Both the position numbers and the translations under genes were made by a program. A stretch of 64,000 nucleotides of DNA. Origin: Romboutsia sedimentorum. GTDB lineage: Bacteria; Bacillota; Clostridia; Peptostreptococcales; Peptostreptococcaceae. The notes under the pieces are model-generated. The model was given only the letters and a program-made list of their open reading frames with translations, searched no databases and was not told where the DNA came from. The first letter of the stretch is position 1; each line of letters starts with the position of its first letter. The DNA is taken from the NCBI RefSeq assembly GCF_030131845.1, contig NZ_JASKYM010000001.1, positions 868,001-932,000 of the forward strand, written 5' to 3'. Below are positions 1 to 9,700 of this stretch, piece by piece.

Positions 1-272
1 TCAACTTCATACCATCCTAAATTTACACATGTTACTAAACCTTTTTTATTTATAAAACTTGGAACACCAAATCCTATAGATTCTATATTTTCAATCTCCA
101 AATTATTTTCTTTTAATAAATCTCTAACTAAATTATTTATATCGTCCATCACACGCTCAAATCCACTATCTACATTTGTAAAACATTCTTTTCTAAATAG
201 TATTTTTCCATCTTTATTCACAACACCAGCTTGAACACCAGTCCCACCAATATCTACTCCTACAGAATACAT
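1..272 (-). CDS. ROK-family sugar kinase, N-terminal fragment (cut by window edge)
   Basis: The minus-strand frame begins with ATG at 272 behind AAGGAGAT and runs off the left edge, giving about 90 residues. The N-terminus reads MYSVGVDIGGTGVQAGVV, the phosphate-1 loop of the ASKHA fold as found in ROK kinases and repressors. Further on, IESIGFGVPSFINKKG resembles the ROK stretch that precedes the sugar site. With no N-terminal helix-turn-helix, an enzyme (glucokinase or N-acyl-hexosamine kinase type) is more likely than a NagC-type repressor. The substrate cannot be read because the zinc-binding and sugar-binding half is outside the window. Confidence 0.8.
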   Translation of the reverse strand, partial: MYSVGVDIGGTGVQAGVVNKDGKILFRKECFTNVDSGFERVMDDINNLVRDLLKENNLEIENIESIGFGVPSFINKKGLVTCVNLGWYEV

Positions 273-508
273 AATTAATCTCCTTTAAATTATTTGTAAT
301 TATCTTAATTTTAATTTCTTTTTATAAGTATTTGTTTAACTTATATATTATCTCATGGCTTTTAATAGTAAAAGTATAAATATCTAAGTTTATAATAAAA
401 TTTTTTATATATAAGGAAAACATTATCTTTATTATATTAAATTAATGCTTTATACTAAAGTTATTACATTAAAATAAATAAACATAATAAACTAAGGGGG
501 GATTTGTT

Positions 509-1057
509 ATGAACAATCTTGAACCATTAAAACTGTTCCAAGATTTACAATTAGTTTCAACAAAATACACTACTTTGAAGCTTAAAGACACTGAGAAGGA
601 ACTACAAGACAATAAAAAATTAAACTCATTATTAGAATTTTATAAATCTAGTATAGATCAGATAAAAGAAAAATCTAACTTTGTTTCAAAACAAACTAGA
701 GACGAACTTAGAAATGCAAGTTCTAAAGATATTTATAAAGCTCTTACTGACCTTAATAACTTAGCTTATGATAAATATTTATTTGTTAAAAACAGCGCTA
801 TAGACATAGAATCTACTACTATAAAAGCCGTTATGCTTTCTACAGTTGATGAATTAATTCTTATAAATAAATCTATAAAAAATAAAGAATACTTAGAAGA
901 TAAAAATACATACTTATATATTTATGAAAAGATATTAGTAAATTCTTTTATGACTTTCTTAGCTTTAAAAGATATGGATATAGAAAATAAAAAAAGAAAC
1001 AATTTGTCTCAAGCTATTCTTAGCCAAATAAAAACATTGTCTATAATATCAATGTAA
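509..1057 (+). CDS. Unrecognised 182-residue helical protein
   Basis: The frame is open, starts at ATG with a strong GGGGGG ribosome site 8 bases upstream, and is followed by a clear terminator, so it is very likely a real single-gene transcript. The protein is rich in Lys, Leu, Ile and Asn, has no signal peptide or membrane segment, and looks almost all-helical (LKLKDTEKELQDNKKLNSLL, then further amphipathic stretches). No catalytic or metal-binding motif is visible and I recognise no family. It stands alone between a ROK kinase and a drug exporter on the other strand, so context gives no functional hint. Confidence 0.7.
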   Translation: MNNLEPLKLFQDLQLVSTKYTTLKLKDTEKELQDNKKLNSLLEFYKSSIDQIKEKSNFVSKQTRDELRNASSKDIYKALTDLNNLAYDKYLFVKNSAIDIESTTIKAVMLSTVDELILINKSIKNKEYLEDKNTYLYIYEKILVNSFMTFLALKDMDIENKKRNNLSQAILSQIKTLSIISM

Positions 1058-1072
1058 ACAAATCAATATACT

Positions 1073-1120
1073 AAAAAATACCCTAGATAAGTAAAATCTT
1101 TATCTTAGGGTATTTTTGTT
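1073..1120. terminator. Bidirectional intrinsic terminator
   Basis: ATACCCTA-ATAA pairs with TTATCTTAGGGTAT and is flanked by an A-run on the left and a T-run on the right. It therefore serves both the plus-strand gene ending at 1057 and the minus-strand MATE gene ending at 1188. Confidence 0.8.
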
Positions 1121-1187
1121 AGATATATTGCAAAATAGTAAAGTCTATTCCTATTTACTTATAAATTGACTTTTTATAAGTCATTTT

Positions 1188-2501
1188 TTAAGCAATCACT
1201 TCTGATAATGCTCTCTGAGTGCACTTATTTATTTTAAACGATTTATCTACAATTAAAATAATTAGTAATTCTGAAACTGCCATACTAATCCATATTCCAT
1301 TTACTCCAAATACTTTATATAATACTATCAATACTATAGGTAAAATCAATATAGATCTCATTGCACATATTATATTTGAATATTTTGGTATTTCTATAGC
1401 TTGATAATACATTGTTGTTGTTAAATTTTTTCCTATAAATAAATAGGCAAGATTATTTATATTTACTGCAACATAAGATATTTCTATAAGGGTTTTGTCA
1501 TTTGTAAATACAGATATTATCTCCTTACCAAATATTAAGCATATTATAGCAAAAAATATTCCTATAATAAGTGCTGTTTTATTAGATAGCTTATAAAACG
1601 TTAGCATATTTTCACTATTTTTTGCTCCATAGTTATAACTTATTAGTGGTTGAGCCCCTAACGTAACCCCTAGAAGAATCATATATATGTTACTAGTTAT
1701 ATAATTTATTATTGCATAAGTAGATATTCCAGTTTCACCTACTGTATTTACTAAAACTAAATTATGAACAAATATTATAACCGAAAATGCTGATTCTGCG
1801 AAAAATGATGGTACACCGATTTTTAAAACTTCTTTTACACTGTCTAGTTCTAACTTTTGCTTTCCAAAACTTAACTTTCCTTTTTTCATCATAAAATGAG
1901 GTAGAGCTATTAAAAGCGTTACTATTTGACCTAAACCTGTTGCTATTGCTGCACTCTTTATTCCTAATCCTAATTGGAATATAAATATATAATTTAAAAC
2001 TATATTACTCATCGTTCCACATATTGTAGCTATCATAGCAAGCTTTGGTTTATTATCATTTCTAAGAAAACTATTGAATGCAATTCCTAGTAAATTTGGT
2101 AAACAAAATATTGCATAATATGTTAAATACTCGGTTGCTAATGCTTGTAATCCTTGTGTTGCTCCCATTATTTTAACTATTGGATCTGCAAATATAACAC
2201 AAAATACACTTAAACTAAGACTCATAATAATCAAGATATAAGTGACCTGCCTAAATACACTTACACTTTTTTCATCTTCATTGGCTCCAAAATATTTTGA
2301 TATTAGTGCTCCTCCACCTACTGCTATCATAGTTGAAAGCCCAAAAAATACTATTGTAATTGGCATAACAATATTTACAGCACCTAATGCTTGATCACCT
2401 ATTCCATTTCCTAAAAATATCCCATCTATTATCGTATTTAGCGATGCTATACACATAGCTAGAGCTGACGGTATAGCATAACTTAAAAATTGTTTAACCA
2501 T
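1188..2501 (-). CDS. MATE-family multidrug/cation antiporter
   Basis: This 437-residue integral membrane protein has the usual MATE length and two six-helix halves. The start IPSALAMCIASLNTIIDGIFLG and the repeat half GVPSFFAESAFSVIIFVHNLV are characteristic of the NorM/DinF/MepA superfamily of Na+- or H+-coupled exporters. The start follows AAGGAGGAG. It is transcribed from a MerR-type promoter (2532-2562) directly downstream of a MerR regulator gene, which suggests drug- or dye-induced export. Closest in type to the clostridial MepA/CdeA-like group; substrate unknown. Confidence 0.9.
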   Translation of the reverse strand: MVKQFLSYAIPSALAMCIASLNTIIDGIFLGNGIGDQALGAVNIVMPITIVFFGLSTMIAVGGGALISKYFGANEDEKSVSVFRQVTYILIIMSLSLSVFCVIFADPIVKIMGATQGLQALATEYLTYYAIFCLPNLLGIAFNSFLRNDNKPKLAMIATICGTMSNIVLNYIFIFQLGLGIKSAAIATGLGQIVTLLIALPHFMMKKGKLSFGKQKLELDSVKEVLKIGVPSFFAESAFSVIIFVHNLVLVNTVGETGISTYAIINYITSNIYMILLGVTLGAQPLISYNYGAKNSENMLTFYKLSNKTALIIGIFFAIICLIFGKEIISVFTNDKTLIEISYVAVNINNLAYLFIGKNLTTTMYYQAIEIPKYSNIICAMRSILILPIVLIVLYKVFGVNGIWISMAVSELLIILIVDKSFKINKCTQRALSEVIA

Positions 2502-2531
2502 TTGTTACTCCTCCTTATATATTATGTTATA

Positions 2532-2562
2532 ATATTAAACCCTCCAGCAAGTGGAGGGTCAA
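2532..2562 (-). promoter_or_regulatory. MerR-type promoter/operator of the MATE gene
   Basis: Reading the minus strand there is a -35 TTGACC at 2562-2557, a 19-bp spacer, and a -10 TAATAT at 2537-2532. The spacer is filled by a perfect dyad, ACCCTCC-7 bp-GGAGGGT (2539-2559). A 19-bp spacer with a dyad inside it is the hallmark of promoters that MerR-family activators untwist. The -35 lies 8 bp beyond the stop codon of the merR gene. Confidence 0.8.
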
Positions 2563-2569
2563 TGTTTTT

Positions 2570-3376
2570 TTATTCATTTTTAAGTATTTCTATTTTAACC
2601 AAACTTTTTTCTTGTGACTTATCATCCACCTTAACCATTATCCAAGTTTCATGAAAATCCCCTATTACATTAATGCTATTTTTTTGTATATACTCTAATA
2701 TTTTTTTATAATATTTAATGCTATTCTTTGAATTATCTTCAAACATTATTGTTACATATTCACCTTTTGGCAAAATATTAATATTAATTTTATCTTCACA
2801 GAAAACTTTAAATTCCTTATATATTATTTTGTTATCCTCTATAAGCATTTCATAGGAAACAGTTACTCCTAGGTCGGAATAAATTTCATTTGGATTTTTC
2901 TCTATTTCTAATATTATAGGTCTTAAATTTATATCTAATTCCTCTACATTTTTCGATATTGTTTCATATTTCATATATTGTCTTTCATTATTATATTTTA
3001 TAAATACTTCATCAATTCCCTCTTCAATATTTTGAGATATATTTTTTTCTAGATTATCTAAATATTTTTTTACTGCACTTAATTCATCTATCTTTTCTTC
3101 TAGCTTCTTGGATTGATTTTTGATATTTTCTAATATGAATTGTATTGAAGTTTTTGAACTTAAAATATCTTTTATAACATCTAAAGACATACCTGTAATT
3201 TTAAAATATTTTATTAAGTCTATTTTTATAAACTGCTCTACAGAATAATATCTGTAATTATTATCTTTATTTATATACGCAGGCTTTAATAATCCTATCT
3301 CATCATAGTATCTAAGTGTTTTTATAGAAATATTAAAAAATTTTGATATTTCACCAATTGTAAAATATGTATTCAT
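2570..3376 (-). CDS. MerR-family multidrug-responsive transcriptional activator
   Basis: Residues 1-70 are a MerR winged helix (FTIGEISKFFNISIKTLRYY, then NNYRYYSVEQFIKIDLIKYF). Residues 75-120 form the antiparallel dimerisation coiled coil, and the rest (about 150 residues) resembles a GyrI-like/BmrR-type effector domain. The length of 268 suits the BmrR/BltR class. It sits immediately upstream of the MATE exporter on the same strand, and the exporter promoter carries a MerR-type dyad in a 19-bp spacer. Inference: it senses a cationic or lipophilic compound and switches on the exporter. The start has an AAGGAGAA site upstream. Confidence 0.9.
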   Translation of the reverse strand: MNTYFTIGEISKFFNISIKTLRYYDEIGLLKPAYINKDNNYRYYSVEQFIKIDLIKYFKITGMSLDVIKDILSSKTSIQFILENIKNQSKKLEEKIDELSAVKKYLDNLEKNISQNIEEGIDEVFIKYNNERQYMKYETISKNVEELDINLRPIILEIEKNPNEIYSDLGVTVSYEMLIEDNKIIYKEFKVFCEDKININILPKGEYVTIMFEDNSKNSIKYYKKILEYIQKNSINVIGDFHETWIMVKVDDKSQEKSLVKIEILKNE

Positions 3377-3465
3377 AATTATTCTCCTTTATAATTTTAT
3401 AATGGCCTATAATCATATCATATTAATAAATAGCTACCAATTTTTTAATTTATATTTATTTTAAG

Positions 3466-3503
3466 TAAAAAAACCCTAGGAAAAAATCCTAGAGTCTTTT
3501 TTT
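3466..3503 (-). terminator. Intrinsic terminator of the hrcA-grpE-dnaK-dnaJ operon
   Basis: On the minus strand ACTCTAGGA pairs with TCCTAGGGT around a T-rich loop and is followed by seven T. It begins right at the dnaJ stop codon. Confidence 0.85.
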
Positions 3504-4659
3504 ACTTTTTTTTTAACATATTTTCTATCTTTTGGCCAAAAGTTCTCTTCTTTTCATGAACTTCTTCTCCACATTCTTGGGCAAATTGTTTTAATAAATC
3601 CTTTTGCTTTTCATTTAATTTCTTAGGAGTATCAACTACAACTTTAATATACTGATCTCCTCTAGTATTACCTCTAAGTCTTGGTATACCCTTTTCTCTT
3701 AATCTAAATACAGTTCCTGTTTGAGTTCCTTCTGGTACACTGTACTTAACTTTTCCATCTAAAGTTGGAACCTCTATTTCGTCTCCTAATGTTGCCTGAA
3801 CAAATGTTATTGGCATATCAAAGTATATATCATTTCCTTCTCTTGTGAATAATGGATGAGATTTAACATTAACTACTATATATAAGTCTCCTCTTGGTCC
3901 ACCTTTACTTCCTACTTCACCTTGATTAGATAATTTTATCATTTGACCATCATCTATACCAGCTGGTATATCAACCTCAATAGTCTTAACTTTTCTAGTA
4001 CTTCCTTGACCATGGCATTTGCTACATGGTGATTCTACAACTTCACCTTCTCCATTACACGCACTACAAGGTCTTGAACTTGCTATGTTTCCAAACGGAG
4101 TTCTTTGAACAGTTCTAACTTCACCTGCACCATTACATGTTGGACAAGTTTTTTTACTTGTTCCTGGCTTTGCACCAGATCCATTACATTCACTACATTC
4201 TTCACTTCTAGTCAATTTTATAGACGCTTTTTTACCAAATGCAGCTTCTTCAAAAGTTATATCTATATCTTGTCTTATATCTGCTCCGCGCTCGGGAGCT
4301 CTTCTTCTATTTCTTTGGCCACCAAATCCGCCTCCGAATATATCTCCAAACATATCTCCAAATATATCTTCAAATCCACCGAATCCGCCTTGACCACCAA
4401 ATCCACCTTGACCTCCGAATCCGCCTTGACCATTCATTCCTGCATGACCAAATTGATCGTAAGTTTGTCTTTTAGTGTCATCTGATAAGACTTCGTATGC
4501 TTCACTTAATTCTTTAAATTTTTCTTCTGCTTCTTTATTGTCAGGATTTCTATCTGGATGATATTGCATTGCTAATTTTCTATAAGCTTTTTTTAGTGCT
4601 TGAGCATCTGCATTTTTGTCAACACCCAGCACATCATAATAGTCTCTTTTAGTACTCAA
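3502..4659 (-). CDS. dnaJ: Chaperone protein DnaJ (Hsp40)
   Basis: Co-chaperone that delivers clients to DnaK and stimulates its ATPase. J domain at residues 5-70 with the HPD triad in YHPDRNPDN; a Gly/Phe-rich linker with repeated GGFGGQ units at about 75-120; four CxxCxGxG zinc repeats at about 145-215 ([32 protein letters not shown]); then the C-terminal substrate-binding domain. At 385 residues it is a full-length type I DnaJ. The start is TTG at 4659, preceded by AAAGGCGGTGG. It is the last gene of the HrcA-controlled operon, 175 bp after dnaK, with two hairpins in that gap. Confidence 0.97.
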   Translation of the reverse strand: MSTKRDYYDVLGVDKNADAQALKKAYRKLAMQYHPDRNPDNKEAEEKFKELSEAYEVLSDDTKRQTYDQFGHAGMNGQGGFGGQGGFGGQGGFGGFEDIFGDMFGDIFGGGFGGQRNRRRAPERGADIRQDIDITFEEAAFGKKASIKLTRSEECSECNGSGAKPGTSKKTCPTCNGAGEVRTVQRTPFGNIASSRPCSACNGEGEVVESPCSKCHGQGSTRKVKTIEVDIPAGIDDGQMIKLSNQGEVGSKGGPRGDLYIVVNVKSHPLFTREGNDIYFDMPITFVQATLGDEIEVPTLDGKVKYSVPEGTQTGTVFRLREKGIPRLRGNTRGDQYIKVVVDTPKKLNEKQKDLLKQFAQECGEEVHEKKRTFGQKIENMLKKK

Positions 4660-4688
4660 ATTGTGCCACCGCCTTTATATTACAAAAC

Positions 4689-4721
4689 AATAGCTTGTAG
4701 AATATCATACTACAAGCTATT
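4689..4721 (-). other. Intercistronic hairpin between dnaK and dnaJ
   Basis: Twelve perfect base pairs (AATAGCTTGTAG with CTACAAGCTATT) enclose a 9-base loop in the 175-bp gap between dnaK and dnaJ. There is no strong T-run on the minus strand. A weaker second hairpin lies at 4734-4772 (AAGCATA with TTATGCTT). It could be a partial attenuator, an RNA processing site or a 3'-end stabiliser that sets the dnaK:dnaJ ratio. Confidence 0.55.
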
Positions 4722-4834
4722 ATCATTATTTTAAGCATATGATCTTCATTTTTATAATGGTTTTATGCTTATGAAAAGATATTCTTTTCTTTTACTCTAT
4801 ATTAATTATATACAAATATGTTTATTTGTGTAAC

Positions 4835-6673
4835 TTATTTTTCTTCGTTTACTTCTGTAAAGTCAGCATCAACTACATTATCATCTGTTGGAGCTTCTTG
4901 TTCTGCACCACCATTAGCTTGTGCATCAGCTTGAGCTTGTTGATACATTTGTTCAGATACTTTATGGAATTTGTTCATTACTTCATCCATAGCAGCTTTT
5001 ATTTCTTCAGCAGTTGCTTCTTCTTTTTCTTTAACAGCCTTTAACTCAACTATTGCAGCTTCTATAGCACTTTTATCTTCAGCATTTACTTTATCTCCAA
5101 GATCAGCTAAAGTTTTTTCTGTTTGGTATATAGTAGAATCAGCTTGGTTTAAAGCTTCTATTTTATCTTTCTTTTGCTTATCAGCTTCAGCATTCATTTC
5201 AGCTTCTTTTACTTTCTTTTCTATTTCATCTTCACTTAAATTAGTTCCTGAAGTTATAGTTACCTTTTGCTCTTTTCCTGTTCCTAAATCTTTAGCAGTA
5301 ACATGAACTATACCATTAGCATCTATATCAAAAGTAACTTCTACTTGAGGTATTCCTCTTGGTGCTGGTGGTATATCTGTTAATTGGAATCTACCTAAAG
5401 TAGAGTTGTCATAAGACATACTTCTCTCACCTTGTAATACATGTATATCAACAGCAGTTTGGTTGTCAGCAGCAGTTGAGAATACTTGTGATTTCTTAGT
5501 TGGTATTGTTGTATTTCTTTCTATTATTTTAGTCATTACGTTACCCATAGTTTCTATTCCTAATGATAATGGAGTAACATCTAAAAGTAATAAGTCATTA
5601 ACTTCTCCAGTTAATACACCAGCTTGTATAGCAGCTCCTGCAGCAACACATTCATCTGGGTTTATTCCTTTATGAGCTTCTTTTCCTATGAATTTCTTAA
5701 CTGCTTCTTGAACAGCTGGTATTCTAGTTGACCCTCCAACTAATAATACATCATCTATGTCAGAAGTAGAAAGTCCTGCATCTTGTAATGCTCTTCTTGT
5801 TGGTTCCATAGTTTTTTCTACTAAGTTAGCTGTTAATTCATCAAACTTAGCTCTAGTTAAATCTATATTTAAATGTTTTGGTCCCTCCATAGTAGCTGTT
5901 ATGAATGGTAAGTTTATGTTTGTAGACATTGTAGAAGACAATTCCTTCTTAGCCTTTTCTCCAGCTTCTTTTAATCTTTGAAGAGCCATATTATCATTTC
6001 TTAAATCTACACCTTCAGCTTTTTTGAATTCCTCAGCTAAATAATCTATTACTATTTGATCAAAGTCATCTCCACCTAATCTGTTGTTACCAGCAGTAGC
6101 TAAAACTTCAAATGTTCCATCTCCTATTTCAAGTACAGAAACGTCAAATGTTCCTCCACCTAAGTCAAATACTAATATTTTCTTTTCTTGATCTAATTTA
6201 TCCATACCGTAAGCAAGAGCTGCTGCAGTTGGCTCGTTTATTATTCTCTTAACATCTAATCCTGCTATTCTACCTGCATCTTTAGTTGCTTGTCTTTGAG
6301 CATCTGTAAAGTATGCTGGAACTGTTATTACAGCTTCAGTTACACTTTGACCTAAGTAGCTTTCTGCATCTGCTTTTAATTTTTGTAAAGTTATAGCAGA
6401 TATCTCTTGAGGAGTATATCCTTTACCATCTATATCAACTTTATAATCTGTTCCCATATGAGTTTTTATAGATGTTATTGTTTTATCAGCATTAGTAACT
6501 GCTTGTCTTTTTGCTGGCTCTCCTACTATTCTTTCTCCATCTTTAGTAAATGCTACTACTGATGGAGTAGTTCTCATACCTTCTGCATTTGTTATTATTT
6601 GTGCTTCTCCACCTTCTAAAACTGCTACACATGAGTTAGTTGTTCCTAAATCTATTCCTATTATTTTTCCCAT
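4835..6673 (-). CDS. dnaK: Chaperone protein DnaK (Hsp70)
   Basis: The general cytoplasmic ATP-dependent chaperone. Phosphate-1 loop [14 protein letters not shown] at residues 5-18, phosphate-2 [15 protein letters not shown] at about 168-182, adenosine motif [10 protein letters not shown], interdomain linker [14 protein letters not shown], beta substrate domain, and a helical lid ending in a Gln/Ala-rich tail with [13 protein letters not shown]. The 612-residue length and short N-lobe loop match the Gram-positive DnaK type. Start ATG with TTAGGAGGA upstream. This is the housekeeping Hsp70; a second, divergent Hsp70-like protein is at 47230-48918. Confidence 0.98.
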   Translation of the reverse strand: MGKIIGIDLGTTNSCVAVLEGGEAQIITNAEGMRTTPSVVAFTKDGERIVGEPAKRQAVTNADKTITSIKTHMGTDYKVDIDGKGYTPQEISAITLQKLKADAESYLGQSVTEAVITVPAYFTDAQRQATKDAGRIAGLDVKRIINEPTAAALAYGMDKLDQEKKILVFDLGGGTFDVSVLEIGDGTFEVLATAGNNRLGGDDFDQIVIDYLAEEFKKAEGVDLRNDNMALQRLKEAGEKAKKELSSTMSTNINLPFITATMEGPKHLNIDLTRAKFDELTANLVEKTMEPTRRALQDAGLSTSDIDDVLLVGGSTRIPAVQEAVKKFIGKEAHKGINPDECVAAGAAIQAGVLTGEVNDLLLLDVTPLSLGIETMGNVMTKIIERNTTIPTKKSQVFSTAADNQTAVDIHVLQGERSMSYDNSTLGRFQLTDIPPAPRGIPQVEVTFDIDANGIVHVTAKDLGTGKEQKVTITSGTNLSEDEIEKKVKEAEMNAEADKQKKDKIEALNQADSTIYQTEKTLADLGDKVNAEDKSAIEAAIVELKAVKEKEEATAEEIKAAMDEVMNKFHKVSEQMYQQAQADAQANGGAEQEAPTDDNVVDADFTEVNEEK

Positions 6674-6738
6674 GACTAATTCCTCCTAAATTGATTTATT
6701 ATATTAATCTTTTATTTTAATTTTTAATATTAACTTGT

Positions 6739-7308
6739 TTAACAAGAAACCTTAACCATACTAGGTCTTAGTACTTTAGTTCCTAATGTATAACCCTTTT
6801 GAAGTATCATAACTACCTTATTAGCATCTACACCTTCTACAGGTTCTTGCATTACAGCTAAATGTAGGTTTGGATCAAAATCATTATCTAAAGCTTCTAT
6901 TTCTTCTACTCCAAATTTGTTTAAAGTACTTTGAAGTTGCTTGTATACCATGTCTATTCCTTGGTATACACTATCTTCTTTGTTTTCAAAAACTTGTAGA
7001 GCTCTTTCCATGTTATCTATAACTGGTATTAACTCACTTAATATTTTTTCATTTGCAAATACTCCCATAGTTTCTTTCTCTTGTTGAGTTCTTCTTCTAT
7101 AGTTTGAATATTCAGCTTGAAGTCTTTGATATTGATCATTAAGTGTATCAATTTCTTCTTGTAATTTTTTTTCTTGTAATTTATCATTTATGTCAGAAAC
7201 ATTATCTTCTGTAGTTTCTTCATCTATATCTTCAGATAATATTTCTCTATCCTCTAATGTATCTACTTCTTCTATTATCTCTTCTTGGTCTATGTTTTTT
7301 TCTTGCAA
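6739..7308 (-). CDS. grpE: Nucleotide exchange factor GrpE
   Basis: Releases ADP from DnaK. An acidic, disordered N-terminus (about 45 residues) is followed by a long dimerising helix (LNDQYQRLQAEYSNYRRRTQ), the four-helix region, and a C-terminal beta domain ending GYTLGTKVLRPSMVKVS, the normal DnaK contact surface. The 189-residue length is usual. The start is TTG at 7308 behind GAGGGGTG; an ATG a few bases upstream is out of frame. Second gene of the operon, 18 bp after hrcA. Confidence 0.96.
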   Translation of the reverse strand: MQEKNIDQEEIIEEVDTLEDREILSEDIDEETTEDNVSDINDKLQEKKLQEEIDTLNDQYQRLQAEYSNYRRRTQQEKETMGVFANEKILSELIPVIDNMERALQVFENKEDSVYQGIDMVYKQLQSTLNKFGVEEIEALDNDFDPNLHLAVMQEPVEGVDANKVVMILQKGYTLGTKVLRPSMVKVSC

Positions 7309-7326
7309 GACATTACACCCCTCAAT

Positions 7327-8346
7327 TTATTTTTTATTAAATAGTAAGCTCATATAATTAACTATTGCATAAATCCTAGAATAATCCATCCTAGTTGGAC
7401 CTATAAAACTTATACGACCTACTAAATCTTTGTCAATATTGTATGTGGCTGTAACTATACCACAGTCCTTGGCCAGCTCATAATCATTGTCACTACCAAT
7501 AATTATATTTATATTATCTTTTTGAATACCTTTTGATTTCATCATACTAGCTATAACTTCTTTTTTTTCTAACATGTTTAAGAAAGATTTAGCTTTTATT
7601 ACATCATTGAACTCCGGATAACTAAATATGTTAGTGGCTCCATTTAAAGAAACTGAAAAGTCTTCTTCTGACATATCAAAATTCAACGCACTTACAAGTT
7701 CATCTATAAGCGCTGAGTATTCACTTATTTCATATTTTATAAAAGCTATTAATCTTTCATCTAAGTCTGTGATACTTTTTCCTGCAAGCTTTTTAGTAAG
7801 ATTATCAGAAATCAAATTCAACTTAGACTGATCTAAATAAACATTAGTTGTGAGATTAGCCTTTTTTATATCACCTTTATGTGTTACAACAATTAGTAAT
7901 ATTTGATTATCATTCATCTCTACTAATTGTATATGTTTGATTACACTTTGATTTACTAAATTCTTAGTTTCAGCTACTGTAGTATAATTCGTAAGCTTAG
8001 ATAATAACTTAGAAGTTTCATTCATTAAATCTTTTATGTGGCTAACATTATTTTGCACACATTGCTGTATTAATATTTTTTCTTCTTCTCTTAATTCGCC
8101 TTGGCTCATTAATGAATCTACATAAAGCTTATAACCTTTTTCAGATGGAACTCTACCAGCGGAAGTATGTGGCTGAATAAGATAACCAAGTTCTTCAAGG
8201 TCAGCCATTTCATTTCTTATCGTAGCAGCACTAACACCTAAGTCATGCTTTTTAGAGATTGTTCTTGACCCTACAGCCTCTGCTGTTTCTATATAGTCTT
8301 TAACTATAGCATTTAAGATACTTAGTTTTCTTTCGTTCAATTCCAT
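7327..8346 (-). CDS. hrcA: Heat-inducible transcription repressor HrcA
   Basis: Represses the dnaK and usually groE operons by binding CIRCE. Winged-helix N-terminus (MELNERKLSILNAIVKDYIE, then VSAATIRNEMADLEELGYL) followed by the GAF-like dimerisation domain. I place the start at ATG 8346, which has TAAGGAGTG immediately upstream and gives 339 residues. A longer in-frame GTG at 8370 would lie inside the CIRCE repeat and is rejected. First gene of hrcA-grpE-dnaK-dnaJ, so the repressor controls its own synthesis. Confidence 0.96.
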   Translation of the reverse strand: MELNERKLSILNAIVKDYIETAEAVGSRTISKKHDLGVSAATIRNEMADLEELGYLIQPHTSAGRVPSEKGYKLYVDSLMSQGELREEEKILIQQCVQNNVSHIKDLMNETSKLLSKLTNYTTVAETKNLVNQSVIKHIQLVEMNDNQILLIVVTHKGDIKKANLTTNVYLDQSKLNLISDNLTKKLAGKSITDLDERLIAFIKYEISEYSALIDELVSALNFDMSEEDFSVSLNGATNIFSYPEFNDVIKAKSFLNMLEKKEVIASMMKSKGIQKDNINIIIGSDNDYELAKDCGIVTATYNIDKDLVGRISFIGPTRMDYSRIYAIVNYMSLLFNKK

Positions 8347-8363
8347 ACTTTCACTCCTTACTG

Positions 8364-8390
8364 TTAGCACTCACTATATTCGAGTGCTAA
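8364..8390 (-). promoter_or_regulatory. CIRCE operator
   Basis: A perfect copy of the consensus TTAGCACTC-N9-GAGTGCTAA. It lies between the -10 region and the hrcA start, so HrcA binding would block the operon and the RNA hairpin would sit in the 5' leader. Confidence 0.97.
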
Positions 8391-8403
8391 AAAGATCATA
8401 TAT

Positions 8404-8434
8404 ATTATATATCATTATATTTTATATTTGTCAA
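8404..8434 (-). promoter_or_regulatory. Sigma-A promoter of the hrcA operon
   Basis: The minus strand shows TTGACA at 8434-8429. A TATATA lies 17 bp further (8411-8406) and TATAAT 19 bp further (8409-8404). The promoter starts only 10 bp past the hemW stop codon. Confidence 0.75.
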
Positions 8435-8444
8435 CACTTTCAAG

Positions 8445-9575
8445 CTAATTTATAAATTTTATAAAAATACTATTCGATATTTCTCTTCCTCTTTGAGTAA
8501 GGCTAAACCCAGCTATAGTTTGATTTATAAGCTTACCATCTTCTAATTCTTTTATTATTTCACAATATTTTTCTTTAAAATCTAGATTAAATTGTTTTTT
8601 GAAATCTTCAAATTTTATTCCTTCATTCATTCTAAGTCCCATAAATATTTTTTCCTGAATTTTATCTTCTACACTTAAATTTTCTATATTTTCTATTGGC
8701 TTTTCATTTTTATTTATTTTTTCATGATAATCTTGTAAATCCTCTACATTATTATATCTATAGTCTTTTAAATATCCAGAAGCCCCTGCTCCTATACCAA
8801 TATAATGATCACACTTCCAATATAGTATGTTATGTTGACACTCTAATCCAGATTTAGCATAATTTGATATTTCATATTGACTATACCCATTTTCTTTTAA
8901 ATAATTTATCGTATAGTTATACATCTGCATATCTGTATTTTCATCTATCATTTTAAATTCATTATTTTCATACATCTCATATAGCTTTGTTCCTTCTTCT
9001 AATATAAGTGAGTATGCTGATATGTGTGATGGATTTAGGGCTACAATTTTTTGCAAACTTTCCTTCCATTCTTTAAACTTTTGATTAGGAAGTGCATACA
9101 TTAAGTCCACATTAATATTTTCAAATCCTAATTCCATAGCCTCTTTATAGTTTTTTTCAAATTCATTATAAGTATGTATTCTTCCTATAGAACTCAAATG
9201 ATAATCTTGTACAGCTTGTAAGCCTATACTTATTCTATTTATTCCAGATTCCTTCATAGCTATAAGTTTCTCTTTATTTAACGTACCAGGATTACACTCT
9301 ATGCTTATTTCTGCATTTTCTTTTATTTTAAAGTTATCTTTTATTTGTTTGAATATAAATTTTATTTCTTCACCAGTAAGTATGCTTGGCGTTCCTCCAC
9401 CTAAAAATATACTCGTTATTTCTTCTTTTTGAATATCTTGTTTATACAAATTTATTTCTTTTTTTAAATCATTTAAGTATCTCTCTTTACTATTTTTATC
9501 TATTTTATATGAATTAAAGTCGCAGTAGTTACATTTACTCACACAAAATGGAATATGTATATATAATCCTAACAT
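8445..9575 (-). CDS. hemW: Radical SAM haem chaperone HemW (HemN-like)
   Basis: Binds haem and inserts it into respiratory or other haemoproteins; often mislabelled oxygen-independent coproporphyrinogen III oxidase. The N-terminus GLYIHIPFCVSKCNYCDFNS holds the CxxxCxxC cluster motif for the SAM-binding [4Fe-4S]. It lacks the extra N-terminal part of true HemN. FLGGGTPS and ISIGLQA are further family signatures, and a HemN C-terminal domain follows (about 300-376). 376 residues is the usual HemW length. It lies upstream of hrcA, as in many clostridia (lepA-hemW-hrcA). Confidence 0.93.
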   Translation of the reverse strand: MLGLYIHIPFCVSKCNYCDFNSYKIDKNSKERYLNDLKKEINLYKQDIQKEEITSIFLGGGTPSILTGEEIKFIFKQIKDNFKIKENAEISIECNPGTLNKEKLIAMKESGINRISIGLQAVQDYHLSSIGRIHTYNEFEKNYKEAMELGFENINVDLMYALPNQKFKEWKESLQKIVALNPSHISAYSLILEEGTKLYEMYENNEFKMIDENTDMQMYNYTINYLKENGYSQYEISNYAKSGLECQHNILYWKCDHYIGIGAGASGYLKDYRYNNVEDLQDYHEKINKNEKPIENIENLSVEDKIQEKIFMGLRMNEGIKFEDFKKQFNLDFKEKYCEIIKELEDGKLINQTIAGFSLTQRGREISNSIFIKFIN

Positions 9576-9700
9576 TCAATTTCCTCTTTTCGCACTTTGT
9601 TTTTATTTTATATATTAGATTATACTAAATCATATTAATAAATCATAATTTTTCTATATCTCCATTTTATTTATATAAATACAATTTCATATACGCTGTA

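Noticed and set aside
2539-2559. Hairpin after merR read as a terminator
   Set aside because: On the minus strand no T-run follows, and its place between a -35 and -10 with a 19-bp spacer fits an operator better.
4239-6000. Plus-strand open frames opposite dnaJ and dnaK
   Set aside because: They are antisense shadows created by codon bias; no ribosome sites or recognisable products.
8347-8370. Longer hrcA start at GTG 8370
   Set aside because: It lies within the CIRCE repeat and has no ribosome site; ATG 8346 has TAAGGAGTG.
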